Shown here: one piece after another, positions 1 through 12,638 of the stretch | How the letters are laid out: each line of letters opens with the position of its first letter | How positions within the stretch are numbered: the first letter of the stretch is position 1 | NCBI RefSeq assembly: GCF_021018805.1 | Contig: NC_086251.1 | Coordinates: forward strand, 38,138,767-38,202,766 | DNA from: Prinia subflava | Lineage: Eukaryota > Chordata > Aves > Passeriformes > Cisticolidae | Direction: 5' to 3' | Length of the DNA stretch: 64,000 nucleotides | Position numbers and translations under genes: made by a program | The notes under the pieces: generated by a model | Told to the model about the DNA's origin: nothing | The model's input: only the letters and a program-made list of their open reading frames with translations | Databases searched by the model: none

Positions 1-3000
1 AAACAGGGTTTTCCAGCAAGACTGCTTCTTGCAGCAAGCAGAGAAATCCATGTCATTGATATATCATGGGATGTATATACATTGGCTTCGAAAGGAAGAG
101 TCATCTCTATCAAATTAGAGATTACAATCAGTGTAATTGCACCCGCTCCCCAGATTGCAGTCACCAGGCAAAGGAGGCACAAAAGACTTGAACTATACTT
201 GTCACTCTTCTGAACAAGCCTTAAGATTTTTCAAAAGGCACAAGACAGAACATTTGTGCTCTCATGTGCACATGACATTGAGCAGAGGCAGTATGGAAAC
301 CCAAGACACCACGCAGATACCTACAGGCTGTCTGCCTCATACCACGCAGCACAAAGCAGAGACCAGAGCTGGCATGCTTTACTTCAACTTCTTCATGATT
401 CCTCACAAACACTTGAAATTTTTTCAATGTAAGCACAGCTTAATATAACTCTCTTTTCAAGGATCTGCAGAGAAGTGGCACAAGTCCTTCTGATCTCAGC
501 ATTAGGCACCATCACATTGTGCAGGCAGACCCTGCAGCTGTGTCCTGACCCAGAAAGCCTCAGATCCACAGAAGTTGTCCCTTATTCTCTGGGTACAGAT
601 AGCCCCTTGATCCCTTTGCAGTGAAGTCCACCTTCCCATTTGATAAGAAAACCGTGAGTTCAACAGTCCCTCTTTGTGGCCTAAGACAAAAAAACTGCAC
701 ATTTTATCCTCGGTCACACTGAGCTGAGCACTATATTTTGTCCAACCTACTGAAATACCCTACAGAAATGCTTTTCAAGATTTTTTTTTAAAACAAGTCT
801 AATAGCAAAACATACCCCACTTCATACATATATATATATAGAACCCACTAATTCTATCCCGAGTTTCAGAACTATTTGCTAATTCTGATTAAAATTCAGG
901 GAGTACTACTTAAGTATACAAACTTCTCAGATCCTGGGATGTGGCACAGGAGGCTTTCTCTCAAAAGTACTTATTTTGAGCTGGTAACATAACACGAGCA
1001 AAACAATAAGCAGTCAGTAGTCTAGCACCTAGACAGTAACTAGATATTCAATGCCAGAGTGCATGCATGCCTCTGATTCACTCCTCAGATGAGCTAATAG
1101 GATAATCCTATTACTCCAGCAAGAATATTATTCAAAGACATCTTCCAGAATTTTGTAACCTTACCACTGTGTATTAAAGAGCAACACAGAGCAATGTGTT
1201 CTGAGGAATTTGTTTCTTTCTTTTTGAAGTATGTGCAGCAAGAACATCTTGAAGGAAGAGAGGATGACAGCAAATCATTACAGAGGCAAGAAAGGAACAT
1301 AAACCTTGGCCAGAAGATTTTTGGTTTAAATTCCAATGTGATCATAGCTACTTGACTTTTCTGCCTCAGTAGAAACAAACAAATTTCACAGAAAAGACAA
1401 ATAATATCAATCATTGCCATGATGGTTTTTTTCCCAAAGTTCTTTTGGGGGTTATATAGTGCATCTTTTTATTGTTGTAAAATCTGGGCCTGAAATATGC
1501 TATCCACCTCAAATTACAGAGAACACGGAAGGCAAGACATGCTGAGACAATTCCACCTGCAGATACAGCATCAATAAAAACCGGTTACATCAGACACGAT
1601 TAGCAAAGTGTTGGTCACCTATTAGTTCCAATGATGTGATAGATCTTTTACTTTGGAAATTGGATCACTGTTTGACTAAGGTTTACTTCAAGGCCTGTTC
1701 AACTCTTATCCAGCTAAACTCTCAGAAAAAGTTCTTCATACCTTCGTAACTTATTATTCCATCATGCAGTGCTAGTTAAGATGGATTGAGGATCTTGTGG
1801 TGATGCACTGAAGGTTATGAAAAGCAGAGGAATTTCTGCCCAAATCTTACACTGGAATCTAGATCAGACCTAGATAGTCTCTCCATTACAAGGAGGAGGC
1901 AGATCCAGCTCTGGACTATGATGCCAGATTTTCTCCTTAAGTCATCACTACACAAACAAAAGGCAGAAAAGACAGCAGCTATTGTATTCAGTGATGACTA
2001 CTGTTTAAGGCTGACCCAGCAGATCAAACAGAGAAACAATACATAAAGGGTTTGGTTTCCTTTTGTCTGGAAAAAAAAAGGACCAAAAAAAGGACAAAAA
2101 ATAGGACAAAAGCACCACAGTGATATTGGGATAGCATGTCAGCAAGTGGGGAAAAACTGTCTTCCAACAATAGCAGTTCTAGAAAACATGAGCACATAAG
2201 CAGGTGCAAGGAACTTCGGGCACTGAAAACCTTTACTGGGGTGCCAATTCCAGAGTCCATAGCTTTGGTATTTTACGGGATGGCTGCTCTGTCCACACCT
2301 GTGTGCACAATCCATGATACCCAATCTCTTGAAGTTGTGTCTTTTCAGCTCAATATAACCTTTATTTGTTGTTAGTCAACAGCAAGTACCATTTCTTCAG
2401 CATTTATAATGCACACTTCATTTCTTCACCTGAATGGAATGAGGCAATGCTTCACATGCCAGCTGCACCAGTCTGCAGTAACACAATGCCCATCTAGCAC
2501 CCAAGATTCCCCTTTACAGTGCTATGCTCCTTTCATACCTATTTCTTTTTAATGCTGATGGATATACAAATATATGTCTTGCAAAAATTTGTAAAGAAAG
2601 TCTCACTTTAGGATTCTCTGTTTTCCTTCATGGGAGAGAAACCAGAAAAGAAACCCCACAGCCTCTGTCTCCACACTAATTTCTATGTAATGATTTTTGA
2701 CAAGAAATAAACAGTATTTTTATATATACACACATACTTAAGAAACAGAGTTTGTGCGTATATATGTATATAAAAAGATATAACTGATTCAAGCCCCACC
2801 ACCACTGTTCCTGGATCTCCTCCTGGCTCCAGCCTGATGTCCTGCAACACAATGCCCGTTTTGGTCTTAGAGCAGCTCCTTCTGCAAAGGTTTTTAATAA
2901 ATAATTCTACAGTACCCAGCCCTGGAGGCAGCCAAGGAGCCTCTGCAGAGCTGGCTCTGGGAGCCCCAGGGCCTCCAGCACAGGGAGTTGCCCAGCTCAG

Positions 3001-3579
3001 TCTGCCTGCCTCACAAACTGGAATTATCAGTTCTGCTATATGACACACCTAATGCATTTTTAAATGCTTGTTTCTAATGATACAATCTGAACCCCAAGAG
3101 CTATCACTATTAAAAGATTAACATACAGCCACTTGCAGGTCTCTCGGGTGATTTTTTTCCTCATTTCTCACAATTTTTTGTTCCAAATTTATCTAAATTT
3201 TTAATGCCTCAATTGTTAACAACATGTTTGAACAACAGCATAATTGACCAGTTGTCTCCAAATGATATTTGAACTGCCTTCAACCTCCAGCTTGCACAGA
3301 CAAATCTTATGGTTCTATCACAGAGGATATGATCCTCCAACTGATATGACAATAAGGCAGATTGCAGTGAGAAAACAACTTGGTAGCCTTCAGATTCATT
3401 TATTATTATTCAAATGTAACGATTAACTAAATCTCTACCAATATCCCTACTTTAAGAAAGAAAACTCTGCTCTGTAATTATCACCATATGAACCATCTCT
3501 TCACCAGCTCAACCTAAACAAAATGACACGCTGCAAAAACTTTCTTCTAGAAATTTAAACTTCAGTAAACACATCATAT
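1..3579. other. Intergenic DNA downstream of SPTSSA
   Basis: AT-rich, CpG-poor DNA beyond the 3' end of SPTSSA. I read both strands and found no exon that I recognise, no long open frame with protein-like composition and no repeat family I can name. A short TA run (825-840) and A-rich stretches (about 2070-2110) are the only low-complexity parts. One AATAAA on the minus strand near 2361 could belong to a very long SPTSSA 3' UTR, but nothing else supports that. Confidence 0.6.
825..840. repeat. (TA)n microsatellite
   Basis: Short alternating A/T run of about eight dinucleotide units in intergenic DNA. It is simple sequence and may be length-polymorphic. Confidence 0.8.
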
Positions 3580-5723
3580 TTTATTAATGAAATTACTCAA
3601 TTTAAGGAAGTATTCAGAATCTAAAAAGATCTGTCCAAGACTAATAGATTCTTGATTTATACTAGAAGAAATACTGAAAAAGACTGTACTCATATTAGCA
3701 AACTGAATTCAAGTATGGTATCAATCAACCCAACTTAACACAAATAATTGGAAATTAATGGTTACTCTTTTTTTTCTCAACAAAAAGCAGACAGCTAATA
3801 AAAGTCAGTATATCAAAGGCCTTTTATAAAATATTTCACAATTAAAAATCATGCTTAACATTCCTAATGCCATCACACAGAAGGGATTTTCTCACCCTCA
3901 TACAAATAACATATCTACTGCTGAAAAAGAGGTTATCAATCTTGGTAGTAGTTTGCAAAGAAACATCACAATCAAGTACTGATTTAATCCACAGAGAGAT
4001 TTGATTTATGCTATGTTACTTCAAAAAGAGTACGTTAACTTGTCACCATGACTATCTATACATTTAAAATGCTCACATACAACTCTGGATACATTTAAAT
4101 AAAACCACAACAAAACATCACAAAAAATAACAAAACACATACTTCCAGAAACCTACCCATGTTTTGTCAGCCAGTTATTAAGAAGTGAAAGCACTGAATT
4201 AGAGGGAGACTCCTACCAACTTCAGTAAAGCTCAGGTTCATCTAAGAAGTTTAAGGCTCATTGTTTTTAGTTCCCAAAACAACAACAGGGTTTTTAATCA
4301 AATATATATGAAGATTTAAATACAGGGAAAAACACTCTCCTCCTCTCATGAGTAGACGTTTGAGAAAATGACATAAATCTGAAAGACAATATTTCTATAT
4401 ATACTGTACATCTACGATTTCTGATGTCAACAGACGTTGCATAAAAGACGTAACAGTACCAATTATTATTGGGCCATTAAAATCACAGTTCTTTGGTCAA
4501 GTATCACTTTTGGAAAGTTCTGAGAAAAGCAAGCAGCACTCGGAAACACATTAACTTCTCCACGAAAGTTTTGCATCAAAGCTCTGCTTTTTAACTTTTA
4601 TTTTTTAAACAAGAACAACAAAAAAATTGTCCACTTAGGAAAGTTGTTACCATCTTGCATTTCAGAATACAAAACTGAAAAAAATCCCTATTAAAAAAAA
4701 GACAGGACTTCAGCCAAGTATTCAGCTACTTATTGCTGTAGTTGTAACTCAAGTCCCTTGAAATCCCTATGTTTTGGTCATTTGTAGAGAAAACATGTTT
4801 GGAACACTAGCAGCAATAAAAAACCCCTTGAAAACCTAGATATAGTTACTCTGTTAAGTGAAAATCAGCAGAAACCATAGCCTTTGGAACATAATAAAGC
4901 ATCCTGTAAAAGTGAATTGGTAGCTATAAAAACAGGGTTGATTTAAAGTGCTATCCCAAAGCCATATGTGGGCCAATGACAGTAAAGAAAAGTCCATTTC
5001 CCCTCCACCCAGATAGAGCCCAGAACCACAGCACTATTTCAAATACAACAAACGCAGTCTTCAGTCTGCTTCAATGCCTCATCTCCCCCTCCCACCTCCA
5101 ATAGGTAGAATACAGAAACTTGAAAGAATTGCTAATTCCAAATTCAGGTGATATGCACAAATACACCATTGAACAAAGTCTGGACAGCAAACAGTACACC
5201 TGAGTTCAGTCATACAAACTAACTTTTGTAAATAGCATTAGACTAATATATCCATGTCTCTAATATGAATCTAGATGTATTTTCTTACAAAACGCATTAA
5301 TAGAAATATCCAGGCAAATACATACCATACAATAGCAAAAGCTTTAAGCCCCATTTAATAAGATGACTTTCTGATTAAAAATAGAAGGCAATTAAGATTT
5401 ACTCAAAATTACAATTAAGAAAAGCTTTCACAGTGCAATATTGAAACTGTCACAAAGTTAAGAAAATACTGATATCAAAGTACAATCACAATGTTAAAGT
5501 AGACAAAACTACTATACAAGGGCATATCTTGTAAAATTAAAAGGAATGAACACAACATAAGGGACCATCTCACGTCCCTGCTCTACATAACTCATTTCCT
5601 AGTCTTCAGAGTCATAATTGTGTCTTTCGGACCTCAGCAGAAATCTTGGTAAAACTAAGAGGTTCATTCTTCTTTGTCGACCAGATTTCAAAGCCCAGTT
5701 ACTTCTTGTAAATACGTTCTTCA
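3580..5723 (-). other. SPTSSA: Probable SPTSSA 3' UTR (end uncertain)
   Basis: Sequence directly following the SPTSSA stop codon on the minus strand. Two candidate poly(A) signals can be seen. ATTAAA at 5359 to 5354 is followed after about 25 nt by a GU-rich stretch and would give a 3' UTR near 380 nt. AATAAA at 3585 to 3580 is followed by a TGATGTGTTT stretch and would give about 2.1 kb. Both may be used. No further coding sequence was found here. RNA evidence would be needed to place the true end. Confidence 0.4.
5354..5359 (-). promoter_or_regulatory. SPTSSA: Candidate proximal poly(A) signal of SPTSSA (ATTAAA)
   Basis: ATTAAA on the minus strand about 365 nt after the stop codon, followed by a U/GU-rich stretch (TTGTATGGTATG) at the distance expected of a downstream element. 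This is sequence-only evidence; it is a common hexamer in AT-rich DNA. Confidence 0.35.
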
Positions 5724-5827
5724 TCACTGCACAATTTCAAAGTAGTGCAATATTGCCATGATGTGCTGAGGCATGAACACATAGCCTGTGTACAGTGCCA
5801 TTCCAACAATGGAAACTAGCATGGAAT
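5724..5827 (-). CDS. SPTSSA: SPTSSA coding exon 2 (residues 35-68 and stop)
   Basis: Starts after the acceptor TTCAG at 5828 and ends with TGA at 5726 to 5724. It encodes the second hydrophobic stretch (IVGMALYTGYVF) and the conserved C-terminus MPQHIMAILHYFEIVQ. Eleven bases upstream of the acceptor AG is a TTCCTCAAC element typical of U12 branch sites. Confidence 0.95.
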
Positions 5828-8682
5828 CTGAATTACAGTTGAGGAAAAAAGCATTTGAAATAGAAATCACACAAGACATCACAAACTATGGCATTAAAAC
5901 TTTAGTGGTTACTGTCTTATAACATTACATTTCTGAAACAGACATGATCTACTGTATTCAGCAATTATAAGCCACAGAAGAACCTACAGAACACTGAAAA
6001 CCAGAATGTCAGTAGAACAATCAGGTGAATTGCAAAGGATGCCTTGCAAGGTATCCACTGCCTTGACAGTGACACAAGAGGACAGGCCAGAACAGAATGG
6101 GCACTGAGAAAACACACGTTTCCACATGCATCTTCTCAGATGTTGAGCAAGTCCTGCAGAAGCCAGTCCCATTCAGCCAAGCAGAAAAAGGTCAACCACC
6201 CCAAAAATCCAAACTAAAACAAAACTACAGTAATATGAGCAGCTTTACTGAATAACACCACTCTTGTTTGTGGATGACCTCCTTTTTAAGCAGACACCAT
6301 TAGATGTCTTCTAACTACTTTACTCACAAAGCCTCAGAGCATCAGCATAGCTTTGAGTCAAGGTGTGTACTTAAATAAACACACTCATTAGTACTTTACT
6401 ATGGGAGATTGCACTGCAAAATAAACTTCACGTGAAGCTATCAGCTAAAAAATCTGCAGATGACCACTTTATTAGCTGAACTCTGAACAGGGAACTTTTG
6501 TAAAACTTATACAGAGAACTGAGACAATAGCTTATAAAGTCCATGTACAGCTGGACTTTTGTCAAGCTCAAGGATTTTTGATATCTAAACAAATTCTGGC
6601 ATCAGATTGCTAAAAGATTATTGTTTCAGAAAGCTTAAGATTTCAGAAATTCAAAAGTACAGAGTGAATAAAGAGCTGTTGATTTCATCCGACTACCTGC
6701 AGAGATTCAGTAAACTTAGCCCGAAACACTATAAAACACACTGCAGATTAACAAGCATGATAACGCCAGACAGCAGTACTCAGTTTCCACAGGTGAAACC
6801 AGAGGAGCCCTGCGTGCTCTGCGCTTTCCTGAAATCAAGGCTCCACAGCAAGACGTAACAAGCACTCTACGACCGACTCGCTGACAGCATAGCACAGGTA
6901 CGAGGTGTGCCTGTTAGAGCTGCTTGGTGTATTTATATCCCAGAGGATTATACGGCAAGAGATACTAAAATGAAGGTCAACTCATACATCCACATTTCCA
7001 TATCAGTGCTCGCTTCTGATACTGGAGCACAGCCACACACCATTAGCTCCCAAGGCCATTGTGTCCGCACTTCATCCATCCAGCACCTGGCAAACATGAC
7101 CCACCTACAGCCACAGCATCCAGCTTGAGGACAAAAAACATTTTTGGTGATCAGAAGTGATGCTTGTGCCACTCTTTACATTTGTATATTATGTGGCAAT
7201 TACAATATGAACATTTCATGAAAGCAAACATGCACACGCTTCCATTTACTTAAATATTTTGCACAAGGTAAAAAGGAAAAAAAAATACTATGACTAATGA
7301 CTAATATAATTGCAGGGAAAACAAAAATTAGGTTTCCTCAGTGATACAGGCATGGCATAAAAGGAAGAAGGCACGTTAACAAGAAATACAACATAAGAAC
7401 CCCTACCTGAACAATTGTGCACAGTAAGTCTATAAAAACTTACTACTTCTCTTTTCCAGTAACCTCAATTTTTACTGACTTAATATAAGCAGAAAAAATT
7501 ATCACACCACTGTAACTCGGGCAACCACTTTTACATAACAAATGTGCATTTCTTTACAAAACTGAGCAGAATCTCAGTAAAAGCGGCTTCTTGCTACTAC
7601 TTATACCTTTCTTTATGTTAATGTTTTAATTAATTTCTCTCTCTCTCTCAACATTAACTGGAGATGGCTCAGGGCTCACTCGTATTGAGACATCATTTTA
7701 AGTCAACATCAAAATAGTCAACACTTTGGAGAAAAATAATCGTGATGCCACAGCAATACTTAAGAAAATGCGCTGCCTATATGAAAGGGCCAGGTAAAGA
7801 AGCAAACCTACATATAGTCTTTATAGAGACGCCTTTACATGAGCATCTGTCAAGTTCTTCCCCACTGAAACAGCCAAGCAAACTTGCCAGCCCGAGGATT
7901 AAATACCCATGAAATAAAAGCCATGAGACAAAGCAGCACGAAAGCCTAGGCTTGCAAGGTTTTGCAGCGTGCACATTTACCTTCCTCTAGGCAAAAATAC
8001 AAAAGAAATCATTAAAGACACTTATCCTTAACAGAAAGCTCGGGATTTCAGTGCAAAAGGCAGAACTACCATAACTCCAAAGATATAAACTTATGCCGGA
8101 GGAGAAGCGGACTAGGCTGCCAGACGCCCGGACACAGCATGCGAAACAGCAGAGTGAGGATTATTCTCAGCCCGGGCAGGATGTCGGTCTGGAAGGGTGA
8201 GGAGCTGAGTCCCCGCCAGCGAGGAGGGGTCAAGCCTCGGTCCCAAGCGGAGACCGCCGCTCCTGTGGCCGCCGCGGGCTCGGGCCGCGCTCCGCGCCTC
8301 AGGCCGGCTGCCCCCGGCCCGGCCCGGCCCGGCCCCGCTCCCCTCCCGGCCCGCCTCGCCTCCATCCCCGGCGAGCCCCGCCGGCGGCAGCGCCCTCAGC
8401 ACGACCACGGCCCGGGCGCTCCCCGAGCACCGCGCAGGGCCGGCGGAGCCGCCACACCCGCCCGGCGGCCTCGGGACAGCCCCGGAGCCGCCGCCGGACA
8501 CGGCGCGACAGGGACGGGGGCAGCCGCGGCCCCCCACACAAACCCCCCGCCTCGCCAGGCCCGGCCGGCAGAAGGATACTGAAGACGGTGCGCTCCCACG
8601 GCTCCAGCATGTAGAGCGCGGTGACCAGCAGGTACTGGTAGTACAGCCACGACATCTGCTTCCACGCCGAGCCCAGCGCCAT
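5724..8682 (-). CDS. SPTSSA: SPTSSA, serine palmitoyltransferase small subunit A (2 coding exons, 68 aa)
   Basis: Small ER-membrane activator of serine palmitoyltransferase. It binds the SPTLC1-SPTLC2/3 heterodimer, which condenses serine with an acyl-CoA in the first step of sphingolipid synthesis. Coding exons are 8580-8682 and 5724-5827 (103 + 104 nt); the junction codon is AAT (Asn35). The protein matches the human 71-aa protein almost throughout, including the WKQMSW start, the YMLEPWERTVF block after the first hydrophobic stretch and the C-terminal HYFEIVQ. Met25 equals human Met28, the residue reported to set preference for palmitoyl-CoA (Val in SPTSSB). The start ATG at 8682 corresponds to human Met4; no ATG sits three codons further upstream, so the N-terminus is three residues shorter. 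The first exon lies inside a CpG island. The intron carries U12-type splice signals. Confidence 0.95.
5828..8579 (-). other. SPTSSA: SPTSSA intron 1, U12-type (minor) GT-AG intron
   Basis: Single intron of about 2.75 kb. Its donor is GTATCCTTC (8579 to 8571; consensus RTATCCTTT), and TTCCTCAAC (5846 to 5838; consensus TTCCTTAAC) lies 11 nt before the acceptor AG. Both signals near-match the minor-spliceosome consensus, and there is no typical polypyrimidine tract between branch site and AG. The intron is phase 1. Its 5' end (about 8100-8579) is CpG island; the rest is AT-rich with a short TC run at 7636-7649 and no recognised gene or transposon. Confidence 0.8.
7636..7649. repeat. (TC)n simple repeat
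   Basis: Seven TC units inside the SPTSSA intron. Simple sequence with no visible role. Confidence 0.75.
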
Positions 8683-8945
8683 GGCGCTCGCCCGCCCGCC
8701 AGCGGCCCCGCGCCGGGCCCAGGCCGAGCGGAGACGGGGGCGGTGCAGCCGGGACCGCCCTCCCCCGGCCCCGCCCCGGGCCCGGGCGGCCGCGGCCAGC
8801 GGCAACGAGGCGCCGCGGCCTGCGGGGCTGGCACGGGGCTCTGCCGGCGCTCCCGGAGCGGGGGAGAACGGCGGGGCACGGCGGGAACGCAGACCGCTTC
8901 CCCGGCCCTCCCCGCTGAACGCCGGCATCGGGTCCGATCTGATTA
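8100..8945. promoter_or_regulatory. SPTSSA: CpG island / promoter of SPTSSA
   Basis: Very GC-rich, CpG-dense block in an otherwise AT-rich region. It covers SPTSSA exon 1 and the start of its intron and extends about 260 bp upstream of the ATG. There is no obvious TATA box, as is usual for housekeeping CpG promoters. Several long open frames cross it on both strands, but their Pro/Ala/Arg/Gly-rich translations are a by-product of base composition. Confidence 0.85.
8580..8682 (-). CDS. SPTSSA: SPTSSA coding exon 1 (residues 1-34 plus one base)
   Basis: Starts at the ATG at 8682 and ends with A at 8580, followed by the donor GTATCCTTC (8579 to 8571), which fits the U12-type 5' splice-site consensus rather than the usual GTRAGT. 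It encodes the N-terminal amphipathic part and most of the first hydrophobic segment. The frame stays open into the intron for a long way, but that extension is GC-rich sequence with no resemblance to the family. Confidence 0.95.
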
Positions 8946-11706
8946 AATTATACGGCTGACCCTGAGCCTGGTAACCTCCCGGCCCGAGTCACACCGAGGA
9001 GATGGTGCTGCAACCTCATTTCTCTCATCCTGTTTAATCTGAATTGACTGAGGGTAAAGCCCACCCAAAAACGTGACTTAGATAAATGGGAACTTAAGAT
9101 AGGCCAGCTCTGGCGAGATTAATCCCTATAAATAGGAAAAAGAAAGAGATGATGCATCAGCTTTACTGTGACTGTTCCTAACGTTGCACTACCCCAAGTT
9201 GCTCGGGGCCAGAAACCCGAGGGTGTGGGACGCCCCTGCCCTGAGGGCTGTTTGGCCCAGGACAAATTCCCAGAGACTGGTTGGGAAACATGATTAGGAA
9301 GGCCCTTGGCAGTTTATGCTGGTACTATAGAAAGCATTTGTTGAAAGCCTGCTGGAAGGGAAGGTACACAATCATCAGGCACCTTAAATGAGCAGAGCAT
9401 GTGTTGCAACTTCCAGGCCACTGGTCCAGACCACACATTCCAAGTGCGCACAGCATGGAAACTGGAATTGACCCACTATACCTACTCTGCATAGTAAATC
9501 AATTTGCAATTATGTCACTGAGCAATGTGATTCTGTCCTTGTAGCCATCCCACCCCTACCTTCACCTGTGCTATTTATACAATGAAGAAAGGAGAATGCA
9601 CATTTGAGTTACTTACACAGCTGCAAAATACAACTACAGGACCAGGAGATAACTGTGAAAAAGAAAAGCAGCTGGCAAAGAAAACTTAAGACTGTACAAT
9701 TCTGTGTGGCAGGAATTTGAAATGGGATTTGATTCACCCTGAAGGTATTTAGACACACCTCATCTGTGCAGATTTATTTAACACAAGGAGAAATGAGAGC
9801 ATTCACACAGTTAATACCCTGACATAACTGCCTGTGGGAGCTGTTGCCACTGTTGCTGGTGTTGCTTTTTGCGGTTGCTGCTGGAGGAGTCGTGTGTTGG
9901 TATTTCTGCTTGAGTAAAGGGTGGTAATCATGAAAGGCCCCTTTCTGCATAAACATGTCCAAAGTTCAAGGACAAGTGAGGTATTCAACACAACTAGAGC
10001 ATTACTCCCGTTCAAAGCTGCAGGAACGGTATCAACATGAAACAAACGGGTCCAGTCTTCTCTGTTCTATGACTCCTAACAAGACGTTCTGCAATTCAAG
10101 TGGTAAGGCAAGCAAAATGCACCAGCAAGAAAGGAGCTGGGATGAGAGGAAAGGTAATGCCTAGAGGCATGCCAGCTTCCAAATCTCCTACATCTGCCCT
10201 AACCCACCAGGTAGGTGGCCCCTTACACTTCTTTGGTAAGGCACATACTCATGAGAGTTTTTTGCTAGTTAGCCCCTTATGGAAATGGACATTATCCCTC
10301 TCCTCAGTTTCCCCTCCTTCACCAGCTCCATTCTACCCCTGCTTAGGGACTGTAATCATGTAATTGTTTTTCCTGATACCACCTGCATTTGAGCTCTTGA
10401 ACTACATTCTCGCGTGCTCATGTTGCCAGCAGGTGAATGCAGACATCGTTAACTTGACACTACAGAGAGCCTTTGCGTTTCACCTGGAATGTGAAGGGAG
10501 GTAAATCGAGGCTAGCATGCTCTAGAGCACCGACCATTATGCCTATTAGATGTGTTCCTCCACACTTCTACCAAGAAACAGTTCTTCATACAATCAAAAT
10601 TTCCCGTGTACACCTCTTGGCTCGTGGTACACAGTAAGAATTTATTCCACTTCACATGATCCCACAGCTATCCAACACTGCAAGTTAGATACTTCACTAA
10701 TGACTCAGTGTTGGTAGCAAAGATGAGATTGAAATCTTGTCTCACAAATACCCCAAGCTTCAGAACCAGTAGAGCTCCATTTTGTTCGTAGGTTGCATAT
10801 GCAGAGGAAGGCACATCATACTGACCAACCACGTGTTCAGCAGTTGCATCAACAGTTCTCGACTTCATCAAGCAGAGGGTAAGTTTCTGCTTTGAAAACA
10901 GCATTTCAGTGTTTTTCTGATGTAATCCTGACAGAAGAACCAGCATGTTTATTTCTTCCTAATCTCATGTAACAGCATAGAATGAGTGTGTGCCACTCAG
11001 TAAAATACCACACCAGGGACTACAAAAGGGAACCAAAAAGTTACAAGATTTTATTATAATCTAAGGCACAAAAGATGTTATTCAGGTTTCTACCTAAGTT
11101 CAAATATTTCTGACAATTCTTTAAAGCAAATATTACTAGTTATTCCTAGTACTATTATGAGACATAACACAAAGATAATTTTTTTATTTCAGACAGACCC
11201 TTGTTCAAGGTACAGTTAAAAAATACCAGGCTATAAGAAATGTTAACTACTAATGAAAAGCAAGAGTTTCTCTTGGGCACACACCTGAATGAAGACAGGG
11301 AAGGATCCAGTACTAACAACACAGTGGCTTCACAGACATAAATATGAAGTAGCAGAAGCTCTTTGTGCTTCCATAAAGAAGCTGTAAATGTGCTAAAGAA
11401 ACAGAAAAAGCTTACAAACTAGTTCTATGGTAATAGATCTAACTATAAATTTCTTCTTAAAATGTGTCATCATAAGGAAAAAGGACAATAAAGTCCAGTG
11501 CTTTCTTCATATTTATATTTAGGTGTATAACATTTAGCTGTATTACTAGGCATTACTAGGCATTACTAGGCATGTTGATTTACATGATCAGTGGCAGAAC
11601 AGTCCATGCCAGCAAAGTCAATATAAGCTCACTTCCACTCTTCAAATTTTTGAGATCTTTATGAACCAAAAACCCAAATATCATGACAATCCCTTCTTTA
11701 TCAGAG
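8946..11706. other. Intergenic spacer between SPTSSA promoter and the LTR mosaic
   Basis: AT-rich DNA upstream of SPTSSA. No exon of a recognised gene was found. A GTTGCTG-rich patch around 9835-9890 and a 10-bp tandem triplication (11543-11572) are the only structured parts I can see. Short open frames at 9774-10363 and 10668-10946 have no recognisable protein similarity. Confidence 0.55.
11543..11572. repeat. Three tandem copies of a 10-bp unit
   Basis: The unit TTACTAGGCA is repeated three times without a mismatch, followed by one more T. This is a small minisatellite-like expansion about 130 bp from the LTR mosaic. Confidence 0.9.
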
Positions 11707-11755
11707 TGTCCTGGTTTTGGCTGGCATGGAGTTCATATTCTTGTCAGTAGCTTGA

Positions 11756-12415
11756 GCCACAGTTAACCTCTAGATGAACATTCCAACCAAATGTTATGTA
11801 TATATTCACTCAATAATAAAGAATTGTTATATGTATTCATTTATTGGTAAAACATGTATTTACTTTTCCATATCTAGAAACCTCATAAGGCTTTATTAGG
11901 GGGGTATAGGATCAAAGACAACTCCCTTGGTTCCTCCTGGAGCCCTGGTGAGGCTTGGTTTTGGAAAAGCCAATAGAAGAATGAAATTGGAAATTACATC
12001 AGCTTGTTTGTTTAACAGTATAAAATCTGGGCTACTGTAACAGCAAAGTCAGGGGAGCCTTGTAGCCTGCAAGGTGGACACACCACTGGAGTTCCATTAC
12101 CAGGCATGGTTCTCCAGTCCTTTGCTGTGCAACTTCCCCCCACATTTGGTGTTCTGAGGACTTGGATGATGGGTCAAGTATTAGGATAACTCATGATGTA
12201 ATCTTTGTTAGGCATTCTTTCCTAGTAACAATTAGGTGCACTGCTTATCTGATCCTTTTGTAATTCTTTGCTAAGGATTATGTGCATTGCTTAGCCTATC
12301 CTTTTGTCATTCTTTGCAGTGTTGCATTATAATAAATTACACTGTTCCTTAAGTTGATGTCTGTTTGTGTCTGTGTCTCTGACCCTGCTCACTGACAAAA
12401 CACTAAGTGGTACTT
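11756..12415 (+). mobile_element. LTR-like insert A inside the composite LTR
   Basis: This block interrupts the host LTR about 50 bp from its left end. It looks like an LTR in plus orientation: TATAAAA at 12019-12025, AATAAA at 12331-12336 about 310 bp later, then a GT/CT-rich tail. No flanking duplication could be fixed by eye, so the ends are estimates. I cannot name the family. Confidence 0.45.
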
Positions 12416-12638
12416 TTAGTCAGGGACTTTTCAGTGTCTCATGCTCTGTCAGTGAGGAGCTCCACAAAAAACTGGCAGGGTGCATTACCAGTACAAGTAT
12501 AGGACTAGCCAAAGGAATATTCCATAGCCTAGAATATCATCCCCAGTAAATAAACTGGGGGAACTACCTGGAAGGCAGATGGTCACTGTTCAGTGACAAG
12601 CTGGCTCTGAGTCAGCACGTGGTGAGCAGTTGTGTTGT

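Noticed and set aside
8066..8959. Long open frames on both strands in the SPTSSA CpG island (up to 255 codons)
   Set aside because: Pro/Ala/Arg/Gly-rich translations with several overlapping frames at once. This is what CpG-island composition produces. Only the part encoding the SPTSSA N-terminus is supported by homology.
10668..10946. 92-codon minus frame with a moderately protein-like translation
   Set aside because: No family recognised, no splice context, and it lies in intergenic DNA. A chance frame is the simpler reading.
12140..12175. Sequence resembling a retroviral primer-binding site (TTTGGTGTTCTGAGG)
   Set aside because: It sits between the TATA box and the AATAAA of the LTR-like insert, where a primer-binding site should not be, and it matches no tRNA end well.
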